DNA of 64,000 nucleotides, from contig NZ_JBNVZV010000017.1 of assembly GCF_050496545.1 (NCBI RefSeq), positions 1 through 64,000 of the forward strand, written 5' to 3'. Positions within the stretch are counted from its first letter, which is position 1. The number at the start of each line of letters is the position of its first letter. This DNA comes from Phycicoccus avicenniae_A (GTDB lineage: Bacteria > Actinomycetota > Actinomycetes > Actinomycetales > Dermatophilaceae). Position numbers and translations under genes: made by a program. The notes under the pieces are model-generated. The model searched no databases. It was not told where the DNA came from and saw nothing but the letters and a program-made list of their open reading frames with translations. Positions 1-9,076 of the stretch are shown piece after piece.

Positions 1-642
1 GAGGACGGCGGCCTGCGTGCGGGCGGAGGCCGCTGCCCGCTCGGCGGCCTGCCGGGCCGCGGACGCACGCGTCGTCGCGGCCTGCTCGTCGGCCCGCGCG
101 GCGTCGAGGAACGCGCTGCGCGACGTCGCGGCCGCCGCGGACTCGGTGGCCCGGTCGAGGGCCCGGCTCGTGCGCCGGGCGTCGGAGTCGAGGACGACCT
201 GGGCGTCGGCCATCGACCCGGGCGAGCCGGCGAGCACGAGCTCGAGCTGCGAGACCTCCCCGGTGGTGGTCCAGGCGCGGAACGCGGCGTCGGAGACGGC
301 CCGGTGGGCCTGCTCGGCGTCCGCGCGGGCCGCGACGAGGGAGGCCGCGGCCTTGTCCGCCACGGCGGCGGCGCGGACGAGGTCCTGCTCGGCCGCACGC
401 TGCGCGTCGACGGCCCGGGCGACCTCGAGCTGCAGCCGGGTCAGCCGGGCGCCGAGGGCGGCTTGGCGGGTCGTGAGGGCGGCCGCCTCCCGGTCGGCCG
501 TCGCGGCGGCCGACCGGGCGGCCGCCACCGAGCCGGCGCTGGGCACGACGGGGTCGTCGGCCACGGCCGCGGGTGCCGCCGCCAGGACGAGGGTGAGGGC
601 GGCCACGACGGGAGTCGCGCGCGCGACGGTTCGTCGGAGCAC
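1..642 (-). CDS. Exported coiled-coil protein, probable N-terminus of an NlpC/P60-type cell-wall hydrolase (partial)
   Basis: The frame starts at a GTG (642-640) and runs open off the left edge, giving the first 214 residues. Residues 1-28 look like a Sec signal peptide: basic VLRRTVAR, a hydrophobic stretch and an AAVADD cleavage zone. The rest is Ala/Arg/Glu/Asp-rich, with heptad-like helix and almost no Pro or Gly, interrupted near residue 120 by a short hydrophobic piece (TTTGEVSQLELVLAG). This matches the coiled-coil N-terminal half of actinobacterial RipA/NlpC-P60 peptidoglycan hydrolases, but the catalytic domain lies outside the window. Other secreted coiled-coil proteins cannot be excluded. 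Confidence 0.6.
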   Translation of the reverse strand, partial: MLRRTVARATPVVAALTLVLAAAPAAVADDPVVPSAGSVAAARSAAATADREAAALTTRQAALGARLTRLQLEVARAVDAQRAAEQDLVRAAAVADKAAASLVAARADAEQAHRAVSDAAFRAWTTTGEVSQLELVLAGSPGSMADAQVVLDSDARRTSRALDRATESAAAATSRSAFLDAARADEQAATTRASAARQAAERAAASARTQAAVL

Positions 643-747
643 GCGTCGAGTGTCACATCCGTCCCACCAGTCCCGATGGTTCCGTGGCGTACCGGTCCTC
701 AGCCGACGGTCAGGTGGAGCCGGACGTCGCCGGGAACGCGTCGTCCG

Positions 748-1242
748 TCAGCGGGGGCGCAGGTGCACGTCGTGCTCGCCGGTGGACCGCTCGATGTCGG
801 CCTCGGCGTCGGCCGTGAGCCGGTCGGCGAGGCGGCGCAGCGCCCGGGCCACGGCCACCTCGTCGCCGATGTGGCTGCTCGGGGCGTCCTCGCCCGCCCG
901 GCGGCTGGTCCCGCGCGCGGTCAGGGCGTCGGGGGAGTCCGCGAGCAGCGCGACCGTGGCCGTCGTGTCGTCGCCCTGCTCGAACAGCGTGACCCGGACC
1001 GTCCACTGGCGCAGCGTGCCGACGTCGGAGGTGCCGTCCGTCGCGGCGAGGGGCTCGGTGGTGGCGTCGACCCGCAGGACCGAGCCCGGCCCCGGGTAGA
1101 TGCTGCTCGTGCGCCCGTCGTCCCACCGCACGGTGTACGGCGGGCCGTCGCCGGTCCCCGTCGCCACGACCACGCCGGAGCGCACCGGCTGGTCGACCTG
1201 TTCTCCGGCGAGGACGATGTGGTCTCCTGCACGTGCCCTCAC
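748..1242 (-). CDS. DUF1918-DUF1876 two-domain protein
   Basis: 164 residues, GTG start. Residues 1-60 carry the DUF1918 pattern (GDHIVLAGE, then YTVRWDDGRTS and YPGPGS), a small SH3-like beta domain. Residues about 78-150 match DUF1876 (WTVRVTLFEQGDDTTATVAL, then GDEVAVARALRRLADRL), a family structurally likened to double-stranded-RNA-binding folds. The two families usually occur as separate short actinobacterial proteins. The function is unknown; a soluble cytoplasmic protein is expected because no signal or membrane segment is visible. It stands alone between the envelope protein and the sugar operon. Confidence 0.7.
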   Translation of the reverse strand: MRARAGDHIVLAGEQVDQPVRSGVVVATGTGDGPPYTVRWDDGRTSSIYPGPGSVLRVDATTEPLAATDGTSDVGTLRQWTVRVTLFEQGDDTTATVALLADSPDALTARGTSRRAGEDAPSSHIGDEVAVARALRRLADRLTADAEADIERSTGEHDVHLRPR

Positions 1243-1271
1243 GGCCGCCTCCTCGGGCCGGCGCCACCCGT

Positions 1272-1315
1272 GGGTGCGGCGCCGCGGCGGTGGCGAGGGC
1301 CGCCGGCGCCCACCC
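1272..1315 (-). terminator. Possible terminator of the sugar operon
   Basis: GC-rich imperfect inverted repeat about 50 bp past the GH3 stop codon. The arms GGGTGCGGCGCCG and CGGCGCCCACCC pair with one bulged base. There is no T-run, as is common in this GC range, so the call rests on the hairpin and its position only. Confidence 0.35.
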
Positions 1316-1362
1316 CGATCATCCTCCGCCGAAGGCTCGGGCGACAGGGGTGGGCGGTGGCC

Positions 1363-3246
1363 TCAGGCCAGGGTGAGTCCGTCCCCGAACCGGAAGAGGG
1401 CGTCCTCGCCGAAGCCCGGGACGTCCTCGGGGTGCCGGCGGACGGCCTCCATCGAGACCGGGACGTCGAAGGGCAGCCGCCCTTCGGGCGGGACCTGCCC
1501 GGTCAGGGCGGCCACCAGGGCGGCGTCGCTGCTGCCGTACGTCGCCGTGAGGCCGGCGCACAGCGGGACGAGCGGGGTGAGCACGGCCGGCCGGTCGAGG
1601 GAGACGTCGACGACCAGCGGGCAGGCGTCCGCCACCCGCTCCAGTCGCGAGACGAGCCCCGGGGGGAAGTCGAGCGACCCTTGGTGGAACCAGGCCTCGA
1701 GGAAGAGGTCGTCGCGGGGTTCGAAGGGGGCGCCGAGCCGGACCAGGGTGACCTCGGCCTCCGCAGGAGTGGCCACCGGTACGAGGCCGGCGACGACGAG
1801 CGCCTCGGGGGCGACACCCTCCGCGTGCACCCGGGTACCCGGGCGGAGCGGCAGGACGGGGCCCGCCCCGCCGACCGGCTCGTTGCGCAGCACGGTGACC
1901 GAGCGCGCCTGCGCCTCGAAGCCCGCGCGCCGGAACTCGTCGTTGCCGACCACGAGGGCGGCGGCGTCCTCGTGGACGAACGGGTCGTCGAACAGGCCGA
2001 GGCGGAACTTGACCCGCAGCAACCGGCGGGCGGAGTCGTCGATGCGCTCCTGCGTCACCCGCCCGGCCCGGACGAGGTCGAGCAGCAGCTCGACGCACTC
2101 CTCCCCGCCGAACTGGTCGGCGCCGGCGTGCAGGATCAGCTCCATCCGGCCGGCGGGGTCGAGGTGCTCGACCCCCCACGCCCGGGCGGGGAGCACCTGG
2201 TCCCCGACGTGGTTGTCGTTGACCAGCTCCCAGTCGGTGAGCACGACGCCGTCGAAGCCGAGGCCCTCGCGGAGCATCCCGGTGACGACCTGCCGGTTGT
2301 AGCCGAAGCCGACCTCCTCGACCGGCTCGCCGTCGACCTCGAGCCCCACCGGCATCCCGTAGTACGGCATGACGGCCGCGGCACCGGCGTCGACGGCGCG
2401 GGGGAACGGCTCGAGGTGGTCGGCGAACCGCCCTCCCTCGTAGACCTGTTCGCGTCCGTAGGGGAAGTGGGCGTCCTCGCCGTCCTTCTGCGGACCGCCA
2501 CCGGGGAAGTGCTTGACCACGCAGGCCACGGCCTCCGGACCCAGCTCCGCACCCTGCTGGAAGCCCTCGAGGTAGGCCACGCCGAGGTCCCCGGCCAGCT
2601 GCGGGTCCTGCCCGAAGGTGCCGCACTGGCGCGCCCACCGCGGCTCGGTGGCCAGGTCGAGGGTCGGGTGCAGGGCCTCCCGGATGCCCACCGCCGTGTA
2701 CTCGCGCCGCGCGATGTCGGCGAAGCGGCGCACGGCGTCCGCGTCGCGCAGGGCGGCCAGGCCCAGCGGCTCAGGCCACTGCGAGAACGACCCCGCCGCG
2801 AACGATGCCCCGGCGTTCTCGATGAACGCGTGCCGCGGGTCGGTGCTGACCGTCACGGGGATGCCGTGCGGCGTGCGCTCGGCCAGCCGCTGGAGCGCGT
2901 TGCTCCACCGGGCCGCCTGCCGGGCGTCCTCGAGCGCGTGGACGTTGAAGTGCGACAGGTGCTTCCGCAGCACCACCTCGCTCGTCGGTGACTTGCTGAT
3001 GCGTCCCGGCTGCTCGAGCACGTCGCCGTCGGCACCGGCCTCGATGACCGTGTGGAACATCAGGCCGACCTTCTCCTCGAGCGAGAGCCGCCCGAGCAGG
3101 TCCTCGACGCGCTCCTCGACGGGCAGGCGCGGGTCCTCGTAGGGGTCCATCACGCCGTTGCCGTTGAGGTCGCGCCAGGCCGGGGTGTCGCCGTCGCCCG
3201 GGTGCGCGGCGACGGGGGCGTCGTGGAGGGTGGAGCCGGCCGTCAC
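1363..3246 (-). CDS. Glycoside hydrolase family 3 beta-glycosidase
   Basis: 627 residues, GTG start overlapping the stop of the upstream hydrolase by 4 bp (GTGA). The N-terminal (beta/alpha)8 domain shows the GH3 features NGNGVMDPYEDP, LSLEEKVGLM and KHFPGGG, and the nucleophile motif DGVVLTDWE with Asp338. The alpha/beta sandwich domain follows from about residue 400. No signal peptide is visible, so it should act in the cytoplasm on imported oligosaccharides, releasing a terminal sugar. As the last gene of a lacI-ABC-GH144-like operon it is the natural finishing enzyme. GH3 covers many specificities (beta-glucosidase, xylosidase, N-acetylglucosaminidase) and the sequence alone does not settle which. 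Confidence 0.88.
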   Translation of the reverse strand: MTAGSTLHDAPVAAHPGDGDTPAWRDLNGNGVMDPYEDPRLPVEERVEDLLGRLSLEEKVGLMFHTVIEAGADGDVLEQPGRISKSPTSEVVLRKHLSHFNVHALEDARQAARWSNALQRLAERTPHGIPVTVSTDPRHAFIENAGASFAAGSFSQWPEPLGLAALRDADAVRRFADIARREYTAVGIREALHPTLDLATEPRWARQCGTFGQDPQLAGDLGVAYLEGFQQGAELGPEAVACVVKHFPGGGPQKDGEDAHFPYGREQVYEGGRFADHLEPFPRAVDAGAAAVMPYYGMPVGLEVDGEPVEEVGFGYNRQVVTGMLREGLGFDGVVLTDWELVNDNHVGDQVLPARAWGVEHLDPAGRMELILHAGADQFGGEECVELLLDLVRAGRVTQERIDDSARRLLRVKFRLGLFDDPFVHEDAAALVVGNDEFRRAGFEAQARSVTVLRNEPVGGAGPVLPLRPGTRVHAEGVAPEALVVAGLVPVATPAEAEVTLVRLGAPFEPRDDLFLEAWFHQGSLDFPPGLVSRLERVADACPLVVDVSLDRPAVLTPLVPLCAGLTATYGSSDAALVAALTGQVPPEGRLPFDVPVSMEAVRRHPEDVPGFGEDALFRFGDGLTLA

Positions 3247-4871
3247 GCGAGACCCGCCCCGAACTCCTCCATGGCCAGCACGGGGCGCAGCCGCTTCTCG
3301 ACCGACCTGGTGGAGAACGCCTTCCGCAGCACGTCACCGGCGAGGACGTTGCCGAGCGCGCCCATGACCATCGCCTGGTCGAGCGAGAGGTAGCGGCGGG
3401 CGATGGTGCCCGAGCGCACGGCCACGGCGTCGAAGAACCCGCCGCGGTCGTAGGCGCCGAGCTCGTGCTCGATCCTGGCCAGGTTGGCGAAGGCCTCGCG
3501 CGGCTCGTGCATCATCGCGAGGAACGCGGCGTGCGGCGTGACGACGCCGTCGCCGAAGGTCGGCGTCGCGTTCGTCGCCGGGCGGCACTCGCCGAAGCCG
3601 GGGTCGTAGTTGGTCATCTCCTGGTCGCTGAAGTAGCCGTCCGGGTTGAGGCCGAGCGCGTCGACGCCGTACTCGCGGTAGCCGCCGGCCGGGTTCGAGG
3701 CGGGCGAGAAGCCCCAGAAGCCGTACTTCGCCTCGAGCAGGCCGTGCTCGCGCTGGGCGCGCACGTGCAGCGGGTGGTTGCGTCCCCACGAGCGCGGGGC
3801 CCACCGGGCCTCGTCGACGAACACGTCGGGCATCAGCTCCTCGAACATCGACCCGCCCCACCCGGGGACGACGTGCATCCCGCGGTAGGTGTAGGCGCCC
3901 TCGAAGACCTCGAGCCCGAGGTAGGTGCGGGTCTCGCCGACCGGCTTCATCTCCGGCCAGGACCAGTCGCAGGTGTCGGGGAAGGTGCGCCACATCGCGA
4001 AGTACTGGCGCGCCGGGATCTGCCCGGTGAGGATGCCGAGGTAGCTCGTGATGCGGGTCTCGGACACGGTGGTGTCGTAGTGGTGGGTGGTCAGCCACAC
4101 CGGGTCGCCGCCGATGTGGGTGCCCTGGTAGGTCCCGCCGGGTCGGCCGTCCTCCTTGGGGTAGAAGCCGCCGTGGATGAGGCCACCGGCCCGGACCTGG
4201 TGGGCCGGGTCGCTGTTGTCGTTGTAGAACGCGTCCCACCGCATGCGGCCGAAGACCTTGCGGGCCAAGGGCGCTGCGCCGCGGTCGGCGGACGCGACGA
4301 CGAGCAGGGCCGCGCCGAGCCAGCCGTTGTCGATGCTCGAGCAGAACGGGACGACCGTGTCGCCGGAGTCCGGCCAGGTGGTGAGCGCCTCGCCCGTGGC
4401 CTCGTCGTACCAGTTGTAGTACATGCCGCTGGGGGTGTGGTGCTCCATCCGATCGACGCTGCGCAGGGTCTGCAGCAGCCGACGGGTGCACTCGCCCCGG
4501 CTGATGAGACCGAGCTCGCGCGCGACGACCGCGCTCCAGAGGTAGCCGCCGATGTTCGTCGGCGAGGTGTAGCCGCTGCGGTCGCCCCCGGCCAGGGACG
4601 CCTCGATGTTGTCGGCCGGCAGCCCGGTGCGCTCGTCGGTCATCGCGACGAGCGAACGCCAGGTGTCGGCGGCCCACCGGCGGGCGGTGCGGGTGCTCCA
4701 CGCACCGTGCTTGCCCTCGCCGCGCAGGAACGCCGGTGCGGGAGAGCCGGTCAGGGCGTGGGCGGGCTGGGCCGCCGCGCCGCTGACGACGAGCCCGCCG
4801 AGGGCGGCCGCGCCGCCGACGAGCAGCTGGCGGCGCGAGGCCGCGGGGACGGAGAGGGTGCGAGGGGTCAT
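3243..4871 (-). CDS. Tat-exported glycoamylase-domain hydrolase (GH144-like)
   Basis: 542 residues. The N-terminus holds a twin-arginine signal (ASRRQLLVGGAAALGGLVV) ending near AHA, so it should be exported folded. The mature part is an (alpha/alpha)6-type enzyme with the markers of the glycoamylase family (PF10091, the fold of GH144 endo-beta-1,2-glucanases): PSGMYYNWYD, SSIDNGWLGAALL, YGFWGFSPASNPAGGYREYG and VVTPHAAFLAM. Acidic residues around FEELMPDVFVDE are candidates for catalysis. It lies between the permeases and the GH3 gene. Family knowledge suggests endo-cleavage of a beta-glucan, possibly beta-1,2, but PF10091 members vary and the substrate is inferred. Confidence 0.75.
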   Translation of the reverse strand: MTPRTLSVPAASRRQLLVGGAAALGGLVVSGAAAQPAHALTGSPAPAFLRGEGKHGAWSTRTARRWAADTWRSLVAMTDERTGLPADNIEASLAGGDRSGYTSPTNIGGYLWSAVVARELGLISRGECTRRLLQTLRSVDRMEHHTPSGMYYNWYDEATGEALTTWPDSGDTVVPFCSSIDNGWLGAALLVVASADRGAAPLARKVFGRMRWDAFYNDNSDPAHQVRAGGLIHGGFYPKEDGRPGGTYQGTHIGGDPVWLTTHHYDTTVSETRITSYLGILTGQIPARQYFAMWRTFPDTCDWSWPEMKPVGETRTYLGLEVFEGAYTYRGMHVVPGWGGSMFEELMPDVFVDEARWAPRSWGRNHPLHVRAQREHGLLEAKYGFWGFSPASNPAGGYREYGVDALGLNPDGYFSDQEMTNYDPGFGECRPATNATPTFGDGVVTPHAAFLAMMHEPREAFANLARIEHELGAYDRGGFFDAVAVRSGTIARRYLSLDQAMVMGALGNVLAGDVLRKAFSTRSVEKRLRPVLAMEEFGAGLA

Positions 4872-4921
4872 GCGGGTGTCTCCAGACGGGGTGGTGGGGT
4901 GGGGTCCGGGGTGGCCGGGCC

Positions 4922-5746
4922 TCACTTGATGCCGGTCGTCGCGATGCCCTCGATGAAGCGTCGCTGGAAGACCATGAACACGACGAGCACGGGCAGGACG
5001 ACGACGGTGGCGCCGGCGAGCAGGAGCCCGTACTGCGTGCTGTTCTGCCCGGTGCTGTAGAGCGCGAGCGCCACGGGCAGGGTGTAGGTGTCCTCGGTCT
5101 GGGCCACGACCAGTGGCCACAGGAAGTTGTTCCAGCTGCCGAGGAAGGTGAGGATGCCGAGCGTCGCCAGCGCGGGCCCGCACAGGGGCAGGATGATCCG
5201 CCCGAAGATGCGCAGCTCGCCCGCGCCGTCGACGCGCCCGGCGTCCACGAGGTCCCTCGGCAGCCCGAGGATGAACTGGCGCATCAGGAACACGCCGAAC
5301 GGGCTGACGAGGAACGGCAGGAACAGCCCCGGCAGGGTGTTGACCAGGCCGGCGTTCGCGACGAGCACGAACAGCGGGACGAAGGTGACCACACCGGGGA
5401 TCATCAGCGTCGTCATCACGACGACGAACAGCGCTCTCTTGCCGCGGAAGTCGAGCATCGCCAGGGCGTACCCGAGCGCCGAGCAGAAGAGCAGGTTGCC
5501 GGCCGTCACGACGACCGCGACGACGACGGAGTTCGTGAAGTAGCCGCCGAAGTCGAGCCGGCTGAACAGCTGGGTGTAGTTGTCCAGGCTCGCGGACTCG
5601 GGCCACCACGTGGGCGGCGCCGACCGCAGCTCGCCCTCGGACTTGAACGAGCCGAGGACCATCCAGGCGAACGGGGCGATGACGGCGACGAGGGCGACGG
5701 TCAGGACGCCGTAGAGCCACCAGGTGGAGCGGCGGGAGCCGAGCAT
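4922..5746 (-). CDS. Carbohydrate ABC transporter permease, MalG type
   Basis: 274 residues with six predicted membrane helices and the inner-membrane EAA-type loop (DAGRVDGAGELRIFGRIILP) that contacts the ATPase. The C-terminus (FIEGIATTGIK) is typical of CUT1 MalG-like permeases. The ATG overlaps the stop of the MalF-type gene by one base; a GTG one codon earlier is an alternative. It forms a heterodimeric channel with the adjacent permease. No ATPase gene is in the operon, so a shared MsiK/UgpC-type ATPase encoded elsewhere probably energises it, as is usual in actinobacteria. Confidence 0.9.
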   Translation of the reverse strand: MLGSRRSTWWLYGVLTVALVAVIAPFAWMVLGSFKSEGELRSAPPTWWPESASLDNYTQLFSRLDFGGYFTNSVVVAVVVTAGNLLFCSALGYALAMLDFRGKRALFVVVMTTLMIPGVVTFVPLFVLVANAGLVNTLPGLFLPFLVSPFGVFLMRQFILGLPRDLVDAGRVDGAGELRIFGRIILPLCGPALATLGILTFLGSWNNFLWPLVVAQTEDTYTLPVALALYSTGQNSTQYGLLLAGATVVVLPVLVVFMVFQRRFIEGIATTGIK

Positions 5747-6693
5747 CACTTCTCCTCTCGCAGCAGGCGGAACTGGATGGCGGTGACGACGGCGACGAGG
5801 ACGAAGATGATGTAGCTGATCGACGCCGCGTAGCCGTAGTTGCCGAACCCGAACTGCTCGTACGTGTACATGGACATCGACTTCGTCGAGTTCAGCGGGC
5901 CGCCGCTCGTGAGAACGTAGGGCTCCTCGAAGAACTGCAGGTAGCCGATGCCCGTCGTCACGGAGACGAAGAGGATGGTGGGTCGCATCAGCGGAAGGGT
6001 GATGTACCGGAACCGCTTCCACGCGGACGCACCGTCGATGGCCGCGGCCTCGTGCAGGCTCCACGGCACGGCCTGCAGCCCGGCGAGGAAGATGATCATC
6101 CCCGTGCCGAAGTTGCGCCACGTCGCCATGAGGATGAGCGAGGGCATCGACCAGCTCGGGTCGCCGAGCCAGTTCGGGCCGTCGATCCCCACCCAGCCGA
6201 GCACGGTGTTGATCAGCCCGTAGTCGGTCTCGAGGAGGAAGCGCCACACGACGGCGACGGCGACGATCGAGGTGATGACCGGCGTGTAGAAACCGAGCCG
6301 GAAGACCCCGCGCAGCCGGGTGATGCCGCGGTCGAGCGCGACCGCCGCGGCCAGGGCCACGAGCAGGGTCAGCGGCACGCCGACGAGGACGAAGTACGCC
6401 GTGTTGAGCATCGCCTTGCGGAACACGGGGTCCGAGAGGGCCCGCGTGTAGTTCTCGAGGCCGACGACGTCGACCGCGAACGGCGTGCGCAGGTCGCGCG
6501 ACCGGGTGTCCGTGAAGCTCATGAAGAGCGACTGGAGCACCGGCCACAGCGTGAAGGTGAGGAAGAGCAGGCAGAACGGGAGGGCGAGGAGCCACGCAGC
6601 CCGCCCCTCCGCCCGGGCGGCGGCGCGACGGCGCCGTCCGCCCGGGGCGGTGGTCTCGCCGGCGGGGGCCGGCGGGGCGGTGGTCGTGGTCAT
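5746..6693 (-). CDS. Carbohydrate ABC transporter permease, MalF type
   Basis: 315 residues. A cytoplasmic Ala/Arg-rich leader of about 30 residues precedes six membrane helices. The EAA loop reads EAAAIDGASAWKRFRYITLP, the classic CUT1 permease motif. The start lies one base past the stop of the binding-protein gene, implying translational coupling. It pairs with the MalG-type permease to import the oligosaccharide delivered by the upstream lipoprotein. Confidence 0.9.
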   Translation of the reverse strand: MTTTTAPPAPAGETTAPGGRRRRAAARAEGRAAWLLALPFCLLFLTFTLWPVLQSLFMSFTDTRSRDLRTPFAVDVVGLENYTRALSDPVFRKAMLNTAYFVLVGVPLTLLVALAAAVALDRGITRLRGVFRLGFYTPVITSIVAVAVVWRFLLETDYGLINTVLGWVGIDGPNWLGDPSWSMPSLILMATWRNFGTGMIIFLAGLQAVPWSLHEAAAIDGASAWKRFRYITLPLMRPTILFVSVTTGIGYLQFFEEPYVLTSGGPLNSTKSMSMYTYEQFGFGNYGYAASISYIIFVLVAVVTAIQFRLLREEK

Positions 6694-6694
6694 C

Positions 6695-7966
6695 TCACTG
6701 ACCGGTGCCGATCGAGTCGGCCTGCTGCTGCACGGTCTTCAACGCGGCGGCCGGGTCGGCGCCGGTCTTGGTGACCTTCTCCATCTCGGTGTCGAGGTTC
6801 GCGACGACCTGCTCCCACGTCGGGAACGACGGCGGGGCCTTGGCGGTCGTCAGCTGCTCGCCGAACACCTTGAGCTTGTCGTCTCCGGCCAGCGCGGAGT
6901 CCTCCCACGCGGACTGCACGGACGGCAGGTCGGTGGACATGCCGTACCACTTCGCCTGGGTCTTGGGGTCGGCGAGGAACTGCACGAACTTCCAGGCGGT
7001 GTCGCGCTGCTTGGAGTTCTTGAAGACGACGAAGTCGGAGCCGCCGACGAACGAGGAGGACTGCTTGTCGGCCGGGATCTTGGCGACCGCGTACTTGTCC
7101 TTGAAGCCGGCGCCGCCGACCTTCTCGACGGCGGACATCATCCAGGGGCCGGAGATGAACATCGGGACCTTGCCGCTGGCGAAGTCGGGCTCGGTGGTGG
7201 GCTGCACGGGGGCGGCCTTGTCGGCGATGCCGTCGGTGAAGAAGGACTGGTAGTACTGGGCGGCCTTGAGCAGCTCGGGGTTGTCGAAGGAGTACTTGCC
7301 GTCCTTCTCGAGCGAGGCGCCGGCCGACCAGGCGAACGGCATGAGGGTCTGCCACGAGCCGGTGCCGCCGGCCTGCAGGCCGATGCCGTACTTCGCGCCG
7401 GCCTTGTCCTGCATCGCCTTGGCCATGTCCTTCAGGCCCTGCCACGTCGTCGGCGCGGCGTCGTAGCCGGCCTTCTTCGCGAGGTCGGTGCGGTAGTAGA
7501 GCAGGCGGGTCTCGACGTACCAGGGGATGCCGTAGGAGGTGTCGCCGACCTTGGTCGTCTCCTGCGCGCCGGGGAAGAAGCCGGAGGCGTCGATGTTCTT
7601 CGGCAGCGGGTCGAGGGCGTCGAGGCCGGCGAACTCGCCCATCCAGGTGGTGCCGACCATCGCGGCGTCCGGGGTGCTGTTCGCGGTGATCGCCGTCGTG
7701 AACTTGTCGTGCGCCGCGTCCCACGGGATGGCGGTGACGTTCACCTTGGCGCCGGGGTTCTGCGCCTCGAAGTCCTTGGCGAGCTCGGGGAGCTTCTCGC
7801 CCTCGGCGCCCATCGCCCAGACGGTGATGGTGCCGGTCGCCTTGCCGGCGGCGACGTCGGTGGCCTGCGCGGCTCCGGCCCCGGAGTCCTCGCTGCGACC
7901 GCAGGCGCTCAGGGTCAGGGCGGCGGTGGCCAGCAGGGCCAGGGCCGTCGTCGGCGTGCGTCTCAT
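6695..7966 (-). CDS. Extracellular sugar-binding lipoprotein of an ABC importer
   Basis: 423 residues. A lipoprotein signal ends in LSAC with the lipidated Cys at position 22, followed by a Ser/Gly/Ala linker, so the protein is membrane-anchored outside the cell. The body is a type 1 extracellular solute-binding protein (ITVWAMGAEG, FEAQNPGAKVNVTAIPWD, SKQRDTAWKFVQFLADPK). It captures the sugar for the two downstream permeases. The ligand cannot be read from sequence; the GH144-like and GH3 partners point to glucan oligosaccharides. It starts 46 bp after the lacI stop. Confidence 0.9.
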   Translation of the reverse strand: MRRTPTTALALLATAALTLSACGRSEDSGAGAAQATDVAAGKATGTITVWAMGAEGEKLPELAKDFEAQNPGAKVNVTAIPWDAAHDKFTTAITANSTPDAAMVGTTWMGEFAGLDALDPLPKNIDASGFFPGAQETTKVGDTSYGIPWYVETRLLYYRTDLAKKAGYDAAPTTWQGLKDMAKAMQDKAGAKYGIGLQAGGTGSWQTLMPFAWSAGASLEKDGKYSFDNPELLKAAQYYQSFFTDGIADKAAPVQPTTEPDFASGKVPMFISGPWMMSAVEKVGGAGFKDKYAVAKIPADKQSSSFVGGSDFVVFKNSKQRDTAWKFVQFLADPKTQAKWYGMSTDLPSVQSAWEDSALAGDDKLKVFGEQLTTAKAPPSFPTWEQVVANLDTEMEKVTKTGADPAAALKTVQQQADSIGTGQ

Positions 7967-8012
7967 CTCGTGCTCACTTCCTGGTGGGGGTGGGGATGGT
8001 CGGGGTGGTGGG

Positions 8013-9062
8013 TCAGGGGGTGGGTGCGGCCGGCGTGCGGGCCGGCTCGGGGCATCCGCACGAGCCGCGCAGGACGACGCGCGTGGCGAGGACGCCCGGC
8101 TCGTGGGGGTCGGCGCCGGTGACCCGCTCGTGGAGGCGGCGGGCGGCCAGTGCCCCGAGCTCGCGGACCGGCTGGCGCACGGTGCTCAGGCCGGGGCGCA
8201 CGTAGCGGGCGGCCATGATGTCGTCCCAGCCGGTGACGGCCAGGTCGCCCGGCACGCGCACGCCGGCGGTGGTCATCCGGTCGATGAAGCCGAGGGCGAC
8301 CTCGTCGTTCGCGCAGACGACCGCGTCCGCGGGGATGCCGTCCTCGAGCAGGCGCTCGGCGACGGCGGCGCCGTCCTCCTCGCGCAGGCCGGTGCCGAGG
8401 GGTTCGGGGACGGCGAGCCCGCGCTCGGTGAGGGCCCCGGCGAAACCGTCGAAGCGCTGTCGGACGTCGGGGGCGATCCCGGGGTCGCCCAGGTAGACCG
8501 GGCGGGTACGGCCGTGGTCGTCGATGAGGTGGGCGGTGAGCGCGGCCGAGCTCGTCGTGTTCTCGGCGGCGAGGTGCTCGAAGCCGTCGGTGCCACCGCC
8601 GGCCACGACCAGCAGCGGGCGCTGCCGGGTGGCGCGGCGCAGGACCGGCTCGGGCAGCAGCCCGCCGAGCACGGCGACGCCGTCGACCGCCGCGACGAGC
8701 CGGGCGAACCGGGCGGCGTCGAGGTCGCGGCCCCGCTCGACGAGGGTGAGGACGACGCTGAGGTCGAGCTCGGCGGCGGCCTCCTCGAAGCCCATGAGCA
8801 GCTCGGAGAAGTAGGGGCCCTCGAGCTCGGGGAGGACGAGGCCGAGCGCCTCGTGCTGGCGCACGGCGAGCGAGCGGGCGGCGGCCAGGGGGGTGTAGTC
8901 GAGCCGGTCGATGGCCTCGAGCACCTTGGCGCGGGTGCGGGCGGAGACGGCTCCGGTGCCCTGGACGACGCGGGAGACGGTGGCGATGGAGACACCGGCG
9001 GCCTCGGCCACCGAGTAGATGGTCGGGCCCGAGGGCTCGCGGGCCGGAGTACGGACCACCAT
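8013..9062 (-). CDS. LacI-family transcriptional regulator
   Basis: 349 residues. The DNA-binding helix-turn-helix is at residues 15-34 (IYSVAEAAGVSIATVSRVV), followed by the hinge helix (YTPLAAARSLA) and a periplasmic-binding-protein-like sensor domain (LGLVLPELEGPYFSELL, VCANDEVALGF, TGWDDIMAARYVRPGLSTV). The ATG at 9062 is chosen because a strong AAGGAGG Shine-Dalgarno sits just upstream and the helix-turn-helix begins soon after. As first gene of its own operon it probably represses itself and the transport and hydrolase genes until a sugar ligand binds. Confidence 0.93.
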   Translation of the reverse strand: MVVRTPAREPSGPTIYSVAEAAGVSIATVSRVVQGTGAVSARTRAKVLEAIDRLDYTPLAAARSLAVRQHEALGLVLPELEGPYFSELLMGFEEAAAELDLSVVLTLVERGRDLDAARFARLVAAVDGVAVLGGLLPEPVLRRATRQRPLLVVAGGGTDGFEHLAAENTTSSAALTAHLIDDHGRTRPVYLGDPGIAPDVRQRFDGFAGALTERGLAVPEPLGTGLREEDGAAVAERLLEDGIPADAVVCANDEVALGFIDRMTTAGVRVPGDLAVTGWDDIMAARYVRPGLSTVRQPVRELGALAARRLHERVTGADPHEPGVLATRVVLRGSCGCPEPARTPAAPTP

Positions 9063-9076
9063 CCACGCCACCTCCT

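Noticed and set aside
304..2991. An 895-codon plus-strand frame covering the left end
   Set aside because: It is the mirror of the GH3 and DUF1918-DUF1876 genes, with compositional bias and no recognisable motif.
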